From Pseudoalteromonas luteoviolacea NCIMB 1944 (GTDB lineage Bacteria; Pseudomonadota; Gammaproteobacteria; Enterobacterales; Alteromonadaceae), in contig NZ_AUXS01000040.1 of assembly GCF_001625565.1 (NCBI RefSeq), positions 39,850-103,849 on the forward strand: a stretch of DNA of 64,000 nt. The letters are read 5' to 3'. The notes under the pieces are model-generated. The model made no database searches and was not told where the DNA came from. It worked only from the letters and a program-made list of their open reading frames with translations. Below, piece after piece: positions 17,313-25,658 of the stretch. Positions within the stretch are counted from its first letter, which is position 1; every line of letters begins with the position of its first letter. Made by a program: the position numbers and the translations under genes.

Positions 17313-18536
17313 ATGAACATAAAAGCACTATTTAAATCAATGTTACTGCGCAAGTTTGCGACGGGCTTACTCATTTTTCAACTGGTTCTAACTATCGGGC
17401 TAGCTTGCAACAGCTTATTGCTAAGTATTGAAGCGAATGAAAAGTTATCTCGTGATGTTGGCTTTGATATGGAAAATGTGTTGGCATTCCAAGTACGCCC
17501 CACATCAGAAGCTTTCTTAGATGCAGATTTCTTTTTATCAGTCGTTGATGAAGACATGGCTGCATTGGCAAATCTCGAAGTGGTAGACAGGGTGACGTAT
17601 ACCAACCAGTTACCGTTAATGCGTGGCGGGAACTATCATTCAATTGAAGATATTAATCACCCAGAAGATATGCCCGTTGACCGTCAATTTAGCGGCATAC
17701 CTACCTACTATGTTGGGCAAGATTTCTTTACGTTATTAGATGCGCCAATTCACCTTGGCAGAAACTTTAACGAGGGCGACAATGCGACACGTGGTTATTT
17801 AGAGTCCCCTGATTTTGAGCCTAATATCATTATCTCTCGAGCTTTGGCTGAAGCGCTTTACCCAGGGGAGTCAGCGGTTGGAAAACAAACAATAGAGGGG
17901 CGCATCGTCGGTATAGTTTCTGACTTTGCGATTAGGCCTACACGCAAATATCCTCATTACGGTATTTTTAAATTTCGCAATATGGCACGTGCGCAATCTA
18001 GATTGATCTATTTGGTTAAAGTGGCGCCGGGTGATTTAAAGCAAACTAAACAGGTGATTAGGGATGCGCTGAAAAAAGTACATCCTGAGCGCGACATACG
18101 TGAAATGATAACCATGAAAGAGCATCATAGTGACTACTTTAAACAAGCAACCAGCTTGGCCACATTATTTAGTTTATTGACGGGATTTATGTTACTAGTA
18201 ACGATGATCAGTTGCTTCGCACATGCGCATTTTCATGTTTCAAAGCAGAAAAAGCTCATTGGGATCAGACGTGCATTAGGCGCGCGTAAAAAAGATGTGT
18301 TGCTGTATGTGTTGAGTGAAAACTGGTTGGTGAGTGCGATTGCAGCAGGACTGGGCGTGGCCAGTGTTATTGCCATTAATATGTTGTTAGCTAACGTTAT
18401 TTTAATGCCTAAACCCGATGTAATGAGCTATTTGATTTGTGTTATTATCGTGTTTATTTCTGGTACCGCAGCAACTGGGTTACCAGCTTGGAAAACAACA
18501 AAAATAGCGCCTGTCACAGCGACTCGCACGCTATAA
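17313..18536 (+). CDS. MacB/FtsX-type ABC exporter permease 2
   Basis: Second permease, 407 residues, 10 bases after the first. It has the same layout: N-terminal helix (LLIFQLVLTIGLACNSLLLSI), a periplasmic domain containing VVDRVTYTNQLPLMRGG and the AVGKQTIEGRIVGIVSDF segment of the MacB periplasmic core, and three C-terminal helices with RRALGARKKDVLLYVLSE. Together with permease 1 and the ATPase it probably forms an ABC type VII exporter. It ends 57 bases before the regulator gene, with a hairpin in the gap. Confidence 0.88.
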   Translation: MNIKALFKSMLLRKFATGLLIFQLVLTIGLACNSLLLSIEANEKLSRDVGFDMENVLAFQVRPTSEAFLDADFFLSVVDEDMAALANLEVVDRVTYTNQLPLMRGGNYHSIEDINHPEDMPVDRQFSGIPTYYVGQDFFTLLDAPIHLGRNFNEGDNATRGYLESPDFEPNIIISRALAEALYPGESAVGKQTIEGRIVGIVSDFAIRPTRKYPHYGIFKFRNMARAQSRLIYLVKVAPGDLKQTKQVIRDALKKVHPERDIREMITMKEHHSDYFKQATSLATLFSLLTGFMLLVTMISCFAHAHFHVSKQKKLIGIRRALGARKKDVLLYVLSENWLVSAIAAGLGVASVIAINMLLANVILMPKPDVMSYLICVIIVFISGTAATGLPAWKTTKIAPVTATRTL

Positions 18537-18550
18537 ATAATAAGGAATCA

Positions 18551-18580
18551 ACATACAGCGGCATAATAGTCGCTGTATGT
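18551..18580 (+). promoter_or_regulatory. 10-bp perfect inverted repeat between permease 2 and the regulator gene
   Basis: Arms acatacagcg (18551-18560) and cgctgtatgt (18571-18580) are separated by 10 bases, with no T run after. It could be an operator or an mRNA stem-loop that lowers or stabilises expression of the regulator genes. It does not resemble the GGACAC sites upstream of the operon. Confidence 0.45.
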
Positions 18581-18593
18581 ATGCAGAGCACAT

Positions 18594-19859
18594 ATGAACA
18601 CAATTCTCGTTGTTGATGACAACCCTGATATTTTAGATGCACTAGATTTGCTACTGAGCATTCATGATTACCAAGTACTGAGTGTGACCAGTGTAAAAGA
18701 AGCGCTATTGGCTGTGTCGCATCAAAAGATCGACTTGGTGATCCAGGATATGAACTTTAGCGAAGGCACCACATCAGGAGAGGAAGGCAAACAGTTATTT
18801 AGTGCGCTAAAAGAGCTCAATCCGTCACTGCCGATTATTATTATCACTGCTTGGAGCCAGTTAGAAACCGCTATTACATTGGTAAAGTCTGGCGCCGCAG
18901 ATTATCTTCCCAAGCCTTGGGACGACCAAAAGTTACTTGGTGCGATCAAAGAGCAGTTAGCGGTCAAGGCGACACAATCAACTGAGTGCGCGCTCGTTTA
19001 CCAAAGCAAAGAAATGTCAGAGCTTATCTATACTTCAACCAAGGTTGCAGCGGCAGATATCAATGTGCTTATCACAGGTCCGAATGGCTCTGGCAAAGAA
19101 AAACTAGCTGACTTTGTACATCACAAATCTCAACGTGCCACAAAGCCTTTTATCAAGGTAAACATGGGCGCTATTCCACAAGAGTTGATGGAAGCAGAGC
19201 TGTTTGGCGCGGAAAAAGGTGCGTTTACTGGGGCAAATCAAGCCAGAGCTGGACGATTTGAAGCCGCAGATGGAGGCACTCTGTTTTTAGACGAAATTGG
19301 TAATTTGCCGCTCTCAGGTCAAATGAAACTATTGCGGGTTTTGCAAACCGGAGAGTTTGAGCGGCTGGGTTCCAATGTGACGCAAAAAGTGGATGTTAGG
19401 GTGATCAGTGCGACCAATGCAAATCTGCAACTCGATATTAAAAATGGTGATTTTAGAGAAGATCTGTTCTATCGATTAAATGGAATGGAGTTGACTATTT
19501 TGCCACTCAATAAGCGCAAAGCGGATATTATACCGCTGGCGAATCACTTTATTGGTGACGCGTATACTTTATCAAAAGATGCCGAACAATTTTTGATGCA
19601 ATACACTTGGCCGGGCAATGTACGCGAGCTTGAAAATACCTGTAAGCGAGCACTTATTTTTGCTGAGGGGGACTGTGTAACCGCAAGTGCGTTCCAAGGG
19701 CAGGAACAAACTTCAATACTGAGCGAAAAAGAACATATGCAGCAGGTGTTGGACAAGCACAACTGGATAATTGCGCATGCAGCACAGGAGCTCGGTTTAA
19801 GTCGCCAGACCCTTTATCGACGCATCGAAAAGTTCAAACTGGAAAAGAGCGATGACTAA
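18594..19859 (+). CDS. NtrC-family sigma-54-dependent response regulator
   Basis: Activates sigma-54 RNA polymerase, most probably at the promoter at 13936. The 421 residues show a receiver domain (acidic pair near D8-D9, phospho-acceptor D52, K107), then an AAA+ domain with Walker A GPNGSGKE (162-169), an intact GAFTGA loop (209-214) needed to contact sigma-54, and Walker B TLFLDEIG. Sensor regions include FREDLFYRLNGMELTILPL and WPGNVRELENTCKRALIF. A Fis-type helix-turn-helix follows at the C-terminus (HAAQELGLSRQTLYRRIEKF). Its stop overlaps the start of the kinase gene by 8 bases. All catalytic features are present, so it should be functional. Confidence 0.94.
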   Translation: MNTILVVDDNPDILDALDLLLSIHDYQVLSVTSVKEALLAVSHQKIDLVIQDMNFSEGTTSGEEGKQLFSALKELNPSLPIIIITAWSQLETAITLVKSGAADYLPKPWDDQKLLGAIKEQLAVKATQSTECALVYQSKEMSELIYTSTKVAAADINVLITGPNGSGKEKLADFVHHKSQRATKPFIKVNMGAIPQELMEAELFGAEKGAFTGANQARAGRFEAADGGTLFLDEIGNLPLSGQMKLLRVLQTGEFERLGSNVTQKVDVRVISATNANLQLDIKNGDFREDLFYRLNGMELTILPLNKRKADIIPLANHFIGDAYTLSKDAEQFLMQYTWPGNVRELENTCKRALIFAEGDCVTASAFQGQEQTSILSEKEHMQQVLDKHNWIIAHAAQELGLSRQTLYRRIEKFKLEKSDD

Positions 19860-21144
19860 GTTACTGACCTTTTTCTTTTTGTGCCAAGTCGCTTTTTCTC
19901 TTGCTGGGGTTGTATATGGCCCTGACTATCCGCTGGTTTTTTTACTGATTGGCACAGTGATGTTTAGTTTAATTGGCTACATGTATCACAGATACAATAA
20001 GGCACAGGCCAATATTCAGCGCAGCATTGAACAAGGCTTGTTAAGCCTGATTGATGGGGATTTTTCAGTCAGTATCGCGCCCAAAAAACACCCAATTTAC
20101 GACAGTGTTTTTACAGTATTTAACCAGTGTGCAGAAAAGTTGCGAAAAGAGCGGCAACATCTATATCAGCGTGAAATGCTGTTAGATAAAGTGCTCAATA
20201 CGTCGCCTGTGGTCACGTTTTTAGTGAGTCCAGATCACAAAATTATTTTTGCCAATCGGGCCGCTGAATTAATGTTTAATCACGGTGAGTCTTTGTTAGG
20301 GCACGATTGGCTAGCTATTCGAAGCGAATTGGACGGTGGGTTTGCAGAGGCACTTCAAAATAGCGGAGAGAGCATTTTCACGCTCAAAGATGCCAGTGGT
20401 GATGAGCAAGCTTGGCACTTGGCAAAGTCAGGGATGCGTATTCATCAGGCTAGCCATACCTTATATCTATTGAAAAGCATCACACATGAGCTTGGTCGCC
20501 AAGAAGTACAGACTTGGAAAAAAGTCATCAGGGTACTTAGCCATGAGCTAAATAATTCAATAGCCCCTATCAGCTCCATGTGTCATTCAGGTCAGTTACT
20601 TGCGCAGAATCTAGAAGAACCTCGCCTCGATAGAGTGTTTAGCTCTATATCGCGGCGGATAGGTCATTTAAATGAGTTTATCAAAGGCTATGGTGAGCTA
20701 TCCAAGCTAAAGTTACCTAGCAAAACACTGATCAGATGGCCAACGTTGCTAGAGCAATTAAACGCTCTGTACCCATTTGAATTGACAACTGAGATCCCTG
20801 AATCATCGCTGTATGCCGATGAGCACCAGTTGGAGCAGGTACTTATCAATATTCTGAAAAATGCCCATGAAGCACAAAGTGAGCAAGCACAGTCACCTCC
20901 AGTGCAAGTACACTTTATTGAACTAGAGCAACAGGGAATTACCATTGAAGTGCGCGACTTTGGCACGGGCATGGCCCAAGAGGTACTTGAAAACGCTCTG
21001 CTACCGTTTTATTCGACAAAGCATTCGGGTACTGGACTTGGTTTAGCATTGTGTCGCGAGATCATCGATGCACATCAGGGCAAGCTCGCTTTTCGCAATT
21101 GTGAAGATGGCGGTGCCGTTGTCAGTGTTTATTTGCCATGTTGA
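19852..21144 (+). CDS. sensor histidine kinase partner of the NtrC-type regulator
   Basis: Inner-membrane kinase of 430 residues. Two transmembrane helices lie within the first 50 residues with almost no periplasmic loop between them, which hints that it senses the membrane or the exporter itself rather than a periplasmic ligand. A PAS-like segment follows (LLDKVLNTSPVVTFLVSPDHKIIFANRAAELMF). Then comes an H-box (VLSHELNNSIAPISS), the N-box (LINILKNAHEAQ), and the G-boxes (VRDFGTGM, GTGLGLALCREI). The H-E-x-N-N pattern is of the NtrB/NtrY kind and fits an NtrC-type partner. The start overlaps the regulator stop (ATGACTAA). Confidence 0.92.
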   Translation: MTKLLTFFFLCQVAFSLAGVVYGPDYPLVFLLIGTVMFSLIGYMYHRYNKAQANIQRSIEQGLLSLIDGDFSVSIAPKKHPIYDSVFTVFNQCAEKLRKERQHLYQREMLLDKVLNTSPVVTFLVSPDHKIIFANRAAELMFNHGESLLGHDWLAIRSELDGGFAEALQNSGESIFTLKDASGDEQAWHLAKSGMRIHQASHTLYLLKSITHELGRQEVQTWKKVIRVLSHELNNSIAPISSMCHSGQLLAQNLEEPRLDRVFSSISRRIGHLNEFIKGYGELSKLKLPSKTLIRWPTLLEQLNALYPFELTTEIPESSLYADEHQLEQVLINILKNAHEAQSEQAQSPPVQVHFIELEQQGITIEVRDFGTGMAQEVLENALLPFYSTKHSGTGLGLALCREIIDAHQGKLAFRNCEDGGAVVSVYLPC

Positions 21145-21289
21145 TCCCCAGTAATAACAAGCTCCACTGTAACAAGGGCAGGCATTACATAATCTGACTT
21201 ATATATTAAGAGTGTTATTTATTTTATTTGTACCTTTAGTGGCTGTTGGACCCTCATACCGTCGAAAAATGAGCAAGGTACATACTAGG

Positions 21290-21317
21290 AAATCACTAAG
21301 CGCCAGCATAGTGATTT
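21290..21317. terminator. hairpin between convergent kinase genes
   Basis: A 9-bp perfect stem, aaatcacta (21290-21298)/tagtgattt (21309-21317), with a 10-base loop lies just past the minus-strand kinase stop at 21321. There is no strong T run, so termination efficiency is uncertain. Confidence 0.45.
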
Positions 21318-21320
21318 AAT

Positions 21321-23111
21321 CTAGTTTATCGGCAGCGCTAAGGTAAATGAGGTACATTCACCTGGTTCAGATTGAAGCGATAAACTACCACCAAGTCGCT
21401 TACTCAAGTTGTAACTCACCGATAGGCCTAACCCACTGCCTTGACCAACTTCTTTGGTCGTAAAAAATGGGTCAAAAACCTTCTCTTGAATATCCAAAGG
21501 GATCCCAGGGCCATTGTCTTTCACTGTTAACAGTAGCATGCCATCGGTCTCTTTTGAGCTTAGCTCAACAAACGGGTGGTCATTATTGTATTGTGCTATG
21601 GCTTGAAAAGCATTTTTCAGTAAATTGGTTAAGATCTGTTGCACAAATCCAGGATTCGAAGTTGGCTGGCAAGTATGTGAAAAATTGGTTGTCACTGAAA
21701 TTGCGCTGGGGTTTTGGTTGTTTAGTAAGGTCAGGCTTTGGTTTAGAATTGCGGCGACGTCCAGTTTGGTATGGTGTTGATTGTTCGGCACTGTAAATGA
21801 TTGCAAATCTTTGATGATTTCGCTGACTCGGCTTAACCCCATTTGAGATTGAGCGACGATTTCACGGATATCATCATAAATAAAATCAATATCCGATTGT
21901 CCTCGATAGTCACTGATTTGGTTTTTAATTTCAGCGCCAATATGCTGATTACCAACTTCAACGGCACTTAAAAATTGGTCGTGCAAATTTTGCAAATTAA
22001 GGATGCTGTCCAAATAGTTATCCATCGAACCAAAGTTACTTAACACAGAAGAGAGCGGGTTATTGATCTCATGGGCGATGCCTGCGGCAAACTGGCCGAC
22101 AGTTGCCATTTTTTCGCTATGAGCAAGTTGAGTTTGGGTTTGCTTTAGCTCAATCAGCGCTTCTTTTAACCTTTTACACTGCTTCTTTAAGCGCCGTTCT
22201 GACTCCTTTCTTTCAAGTAAGATGGTTAATTGCTCTGCGGATTTACTGACAACATCTATCTGTCGCATAGACACTGAGTCCATCGCTTGTTCATCAATGA
22301 AAAATACCATTAATTCCAGCACTTTGTCGTATACAACGATAGGAAATATCAGATAGCTACTGAGGTTTGACCCCAGCAATTGGTTAACCGAGTGAAATGT
22401 TTCCTTACCTGGTAAAAGGTCAATTTGAGGCTTTTTTTCTGTGAGTGAGCGAGCCAAGTAGGCGGGCAGAGTTGGCAGTCCAAAAGCACTAGAGAGTAAT
22501 TGTTCCATTGACTCTTGTTGTGGCCAAACTTGGCTTAGCTCACCTTCATTTTGATTGCTGATCTTAATTCTACAGTGTGTTGTCGCACAGGCGATATTGG
22601 CAAGAGATTGCATAAAAGTGAGCATGACTTCATTGATGTCATTATTGTTGCGATGTAAGTGGGCAACACTCATCAATAAATCGCTTTCAGCTTTGTGCTG
22701 TGCGTTAATTTGCAAAAGCCGCTGCCAAGCTTTGAGATTGCGCTCAATGACGCTTAAATTGAAGGCTTCTTTGTTTTGGGCAAGGCTAATAAAACTGGCA
22801 ATATCATAGTTTTCAATCCAGCTTAGTGCATCGGGCATGCGCTCAGGTTGGTGGGCTACAATAAATATCATGTCCTTGTCTTGGCAACCGATTCTGACAT
22901 ATTCCAGTAACTGTTCGGCTAATTCTTCTGACTCTGTGTCTTCAACGTTTAGCACGATGAGTCCGGGTTTTTTCTTACGTATAAGTTTTTTGCTTGCCCT
23001 TAAGTTGGTGGCAGTTTCAACATCGCAATTTAGTTGTTTTAAAAGTGCTTCAAGAGGCGCTGAATGCGGACCAATATTCAAAATTGTGTGTTGTTGTCTT
23101 TCCATAATCAT
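21321..23111 (-). CDS. soluble histidine kinase with degenerate receiver and GAF-like domain
   Basis: A 596-residue kinase without transmembrane segments. Residues 8-120 resemble a response-regulator receiver, but the phospho-acceptor position is Asn (N55 in LIVLNVED) and the N-terminal acidic pair is missing, so it should not accept phosphate. Residues about 145-300 look like a GAF sensor domain. A coiled coil (300-335) leads to the H-box (GIAHEINNPLSSVLSNF, H347) and an HATPase domain (LTNLLKNAFQAI, VKDNGPGIP, GSGLGLSVSYNLSKRLGG). Its start lies only 94 bases from the divergent BLUF gene, so the kinase may work with that photoreceptor. This link is by position only. No cognate regulator is adjacent. 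Confidence 0.88.
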   Translation of the reverse strand: MIMERQQHTILNIGPHSAPLEALLKQLNCDVETATNLRASKKLIRKKKPGLIVLNVEDTESEELAEQLLEYVRIGCQDKDMIFIVAHQPERMPDALSWIENYDIASFISLAQNKEAFNLSVIERNLKAWQRLLQINAQHKAESDLLMSVAHLHRNNNDINEVMLTFMQSLANIACATTHCRIKISNQNEGELSQVWPQQESMEQLLSSAFGLPTLPAYLARSLTEKKPQIDLLPGKETFHSVNQLLGSNLSSYLIFPIVVYDKVLELMVFFIDEQAMDSVSMRQIDVVSKSAEQLTILLERKESERRLKKQCKRLKEALIELKQTQTQLAHSEKMATVGQFAAGIAHEINNPLSSVLSNFGSMDNYLDSILNLQNLHDQFLSAVEVGNQHIGAEIKNQISDYRGQSDIDFIYDDIREIVAQSQMGLSRVSEIIKDLQSFTVPNNQHHTKLDVAAILNQSLTLLNNQNPSAISVTTNFSHTCQPTSNPGFVQQILTNLLKNAFQAIAQYNNDHPFVELSSKETDGMLLLTVKDNGPGIPLDIQEKVFDPFFTTKEVGQGSGLGLSVSYNLSKRLGGSLSLQSEPGECTSFTLALPIN

Positions 23112-23205
23112 TACTGTTCTTGCCTTGTATTTTTGTTAACTATAGCCAATGATTACACTTTCTGTGCAAAGGTACTTTAGTAGTCATTACTAGGAGCGTA
23201 AGGGT

Positions 23206-23622
23206 ATGAAGCAAGTGAGATTGGTATATTTTAGTCAGGCATCTCGCAGTATGAGCTTGTCGGATTTACGTAATATTTTGGAAACGGCGCGTTCTAATAA
23301 CGATGAAATCTCGGTATGTGGCATGCTCTGTTTTGAAAACCAGTTCTTTTTGCAAGCATTAGAAGGGGACAGAGAAGCCGTTAATGAGCTTTATCTCGAT
23401 ATTGCCGATGATCCAAGGCATGAAGAAGCAACCATAATTAGTTATGACGAGGTAGAAAGCCCAACCTTTGCAAAGTGGCAAATGGGCTATGCGGGAGGCT
23501 CTGAATTTTTTTATGAGTTGCTGCGTAAAAACGGTCAAACTGAATTTGATCCCGAGCAAATGAGCCAAGTTCAGGCTCTCTCCTTTTTAATCGACATGGC
23601 TGCTTTTCAAACTGATATCTAG
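23206..23622 (+). CDS. BLUF-domain blue-light photoreceptor (short PixD type)
   Basis: A stand-alone FAD-binding BLUF protein of 138 residues. All the residues of the photocycle are at the positions of the PixD family: Y8 (VRLVYFSQAS), N32, Q50 (FFLQALEG), W91 and M93 (AKWQMGYAG). Beyond residue ~100 a short helical tail follows and no output domain is fused, so it must signal through a partner protein. The divergent kinase at 21321-23111 is the obvious candidate. The start has a taggag ribosome site some 14 bases upstream with a weaker aaggg nearer to the ATG. Confidence 0.93.
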   Translation: MKQVRLVYFSQASRSMSLSDLRNILETARSNNDEISVCGMLCFENQFFLQALEGDREAVNELYLDIADDPRHEEATIISYDEVESPTFAKWQMGYAGGSEFFYELLRKNGQTEFDPEQMSQVQALSFLIDMAAFQTDI

Positions 23623-24111
23623 ACAGGAGGTGCTTTATCCTACTCTTATTTTTTGCCCATTGAATTTGGGTATTACTCAACGAGTGTTTGTTTTTTAGCT
23701 TTGAAAATATAGATTGTAGAAGGCGCATTTTATGAGTGAGGGCGCAATCAAGCTGTGCCGAATGGTAACCTGAAAAGTGTCAATGCTGCTCTGTATTCTC
23801 TAGGTCAAAGAAGTGGCGCTGTACTTTCGAATAAGAGGCTGCTTAGTTCGGTTTATGAATTTAGCTAAACCCATATAAGTAGGGACGGATAAGCTAGAGT
23901 TTAATCAGCTTGTATTAAAAAACAATGTGCTGAAACTGAGTAGGTTCTGTGGAAATTGCTTCAATATAATTATTTATGAAGCACCACGTATTTGGCATAA
24001 ATACGGGAGCGGCTTGGTTGGAGAAATGAGCTGACACTTACTTTAGTCAACTCATTTTTGATGAGTTGGGCAGTAAAGATTAAGCCATAAACTTATCTGC
24101 CCAATTTCAAA
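23623..24111. other. intergenic region between BLUF gene and fimbrial operon
   Basis: About 490 bases without a supported gene. There are short inverted repeats, for example cgtattt (23987-23993)/aaatacg (23999-24005), and caactcat...atgagttg near 24049-24069. The latter lies after the pilin stop on the minus strand and may act as its 3' hairpin. Confidence 0.45.
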
Positions 24112-24618
24112 TTAGTTAGGGCTTACTGTTACTGTGATAGTATCAGAGTAAGTACCTGCGTCATCTAGACCGTTTGATTGAGGTGTGATTTTAAGCGATG
24201 TAGCTTGAGTTTCACCAGTCACACCTGTACCCGCTGTCGTTGCTTTTGAATGCTTGTAAGTACCAGTTTGTAAATCGATACCAGAAGTATCACCGATGTT
24301 TAGTGTGTAAGCGATTTTACTACCTTTCGCGTTGTTTGCGACTAGGAAACCACCGTTTGCAGATGTGTACTCTGTCGTTGCATTTTCGCCAGTGTTACAC
24401 CACACGTCTAGAGTACCGATTTCTTGCGTCTGTTGAGAAGAATCAAGCTTTAGACCAGTAACGCTGTTGCTGCTACCACTGCTTGTTTTACACATTGGTG
24501 CGATTGTACCTTCGAAAGTGAATTTAGCTTCAGTACCTGAGATATCTGAGACAGCAGCTGCTGCAGTGATTGATGTGAATGCAGTTGCAGCGAATAGTGA
24601 TTTTAGTAATGCGTTCAT
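24112..24618 (-). CDS. fimbrial major pilin-like secreted protein
   Basis: Probable pilus subunit of the chaperone-usher operon. ATG 24618 is preceded by aagggg at good spacing; the longer frame from 24642 adds eight unlikely residues. A signal peptide (MNALLKSLFAATAFTSITAAAAVS) leads to a ~145-residue Thr/Ser/Gly-rich beta protein with two cysteines (PMCKTSS and DVWCNTG). These would form the disulfide typical of pilins. The C-terminal strand (YSDTITVTVSPN) has the alternating hydrophobic pattern used in donor-strand exchange. It is the last gene of the operon and separated from the others by about 170 bases, as is common for strongly expressed subunits. The subfamily is uncertain. Confidence 0.75.
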   Translation of the reverse strand: MNALLKSLFAATAFTSITAAAAVSDISGTEAKFTFEGTIAPMCKTSSGSSNSVTGLKLDSSQQTQEIGTLDVWCNTGENATTEYTSANGGFLVANNAKGSKIAYTLNIGDTSGIDLQTGTYKHSKATTAGTGVTGETQATSLKITPQSNGLDDAGTYSDTITVTVSPN

Positions 24619-24791
24619 GGCTTTTCCCCTTAAACAAAACACGAAGTAGTTTTTATATCTAGTTTTCAGTGCTAGGCCCCGTTGCCTAGTTGATATTTTA
24701 AAAGCAAAGGGTGTGCCAAGAATTAAAATTTATTCCAAACTTTTTGTGTTTTGTGTGGTAAAAAATCATTTAACCTTTTATTATCATATGC

Positions 24792-25658
24792 TTACCTTGG
24801 GTATACTGTGAGTGATAAATTATCTCGATAATAGCCTGCGGGCATTAGCTCGACATTGCCCAAAACAAATTCAAAGCCATACCACTTATTTTTGACACCT
24901 GAATAAAAGTTGTAGCTGCGATTAAGTTGCTCTGATGACGAAATTTTGACGTTATCAAAGGCGATGGTGTAGTCAATTAGTGCTCGAGTGTTGGTTTCAT
25001 GACGCAATCCATTGAATTCTGAGTCCAAGACAATATCGTAAGAGCTATTGCTGAGAATTTTAATGCCCCAATAAAAACGCATATTACTCTTAAGCTCGCC
25101 TAAGTTGATCTGGTATTGGCCATGACCACCTGATACTTTGCCTTTACTATTGTTATCCAGTGATATTGAAACTTGAGGCTCAGAATAATAAGTCATGTCT
25201 AGATATTGCTCTTCTACGACTTGATTGTTTCTAACAACAGATACTTTAATGGCACCGTAATATTCACCAGCTGGAAATAAACTGTAGTGCCGCAGACGTA
25301 CCCACATTTGAGTAGTGCGGTCCTTGAGCTTTGACTTCCAAATACCATTTCTTACTTTGATCTTTTTAAACTGAGCGTCAAACAGCTTGGCATATTTATC
25401 TTGAGTAGGGCCCTCAAAAACCATTGAGTAGTAGTAGACATCTTCAACCCATATTTCATCGGCGCAGTCGAGTAACCTATCCGATACCTGTACTTTAAGG
25501 GGTAAAAAGACTGAAACACGATTTTTATGTTCAGTAATAATATCGCTTGGATTGGAAGTAGCCAATAAATTACCATAGCAATTCCGCCAATTAGCCTGTG
25601 CTGGTGAAGTGGACAGCAGATAACTCAAAATCAGCAATATCAAGATCTTGAACTTCAT
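24792..25658 (-). CDS. putative fimbrial tip or minor subunit
   Basis: I do not recognise the family. The gene overlaps the usher stop by one base (TGATG), with an AAAGGAGG ribosome site upstream, so ATG 25658 is the start; TTG 25661 is the other option. After a signal peptide (MKFKILILLILSYLLSTSPAQA), the 265-residue mature protein seems to have two beta-rich halves. The last strand (YYRDNLSLTVYPR) mirrors the end of the pilin. Its position between usher and pilin and its two-domain size fit a tip adhesin. The name is based on context. Confidence 0.65.
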   Translation of the reverse strand: MKFKILILLILSYLLSTSPAQANWRNCYGNLLATSNPSDIITEHKNRVSVFLPLKVQVSDRLLDCADEIWVEDVYYYSMVFEGPTQDKYAKLFDAQFKKIKVRNGIWKSKLKDRTTQMWVRLRHYSLFPAGEYYGAIKVSVVRNNQVVEEQYLDMTYYSEPQVSISLDNNSKGKVSGGHGQYQINLGELKSNMRFYWGIKILSNSSYDIVLDSEFNGLRHETNTRALIDYTIAFDNVKISSSEQLNRSYNFYSGVKNKWYGFEFVLGNVELMPAGYYRDNLSLTVYPR

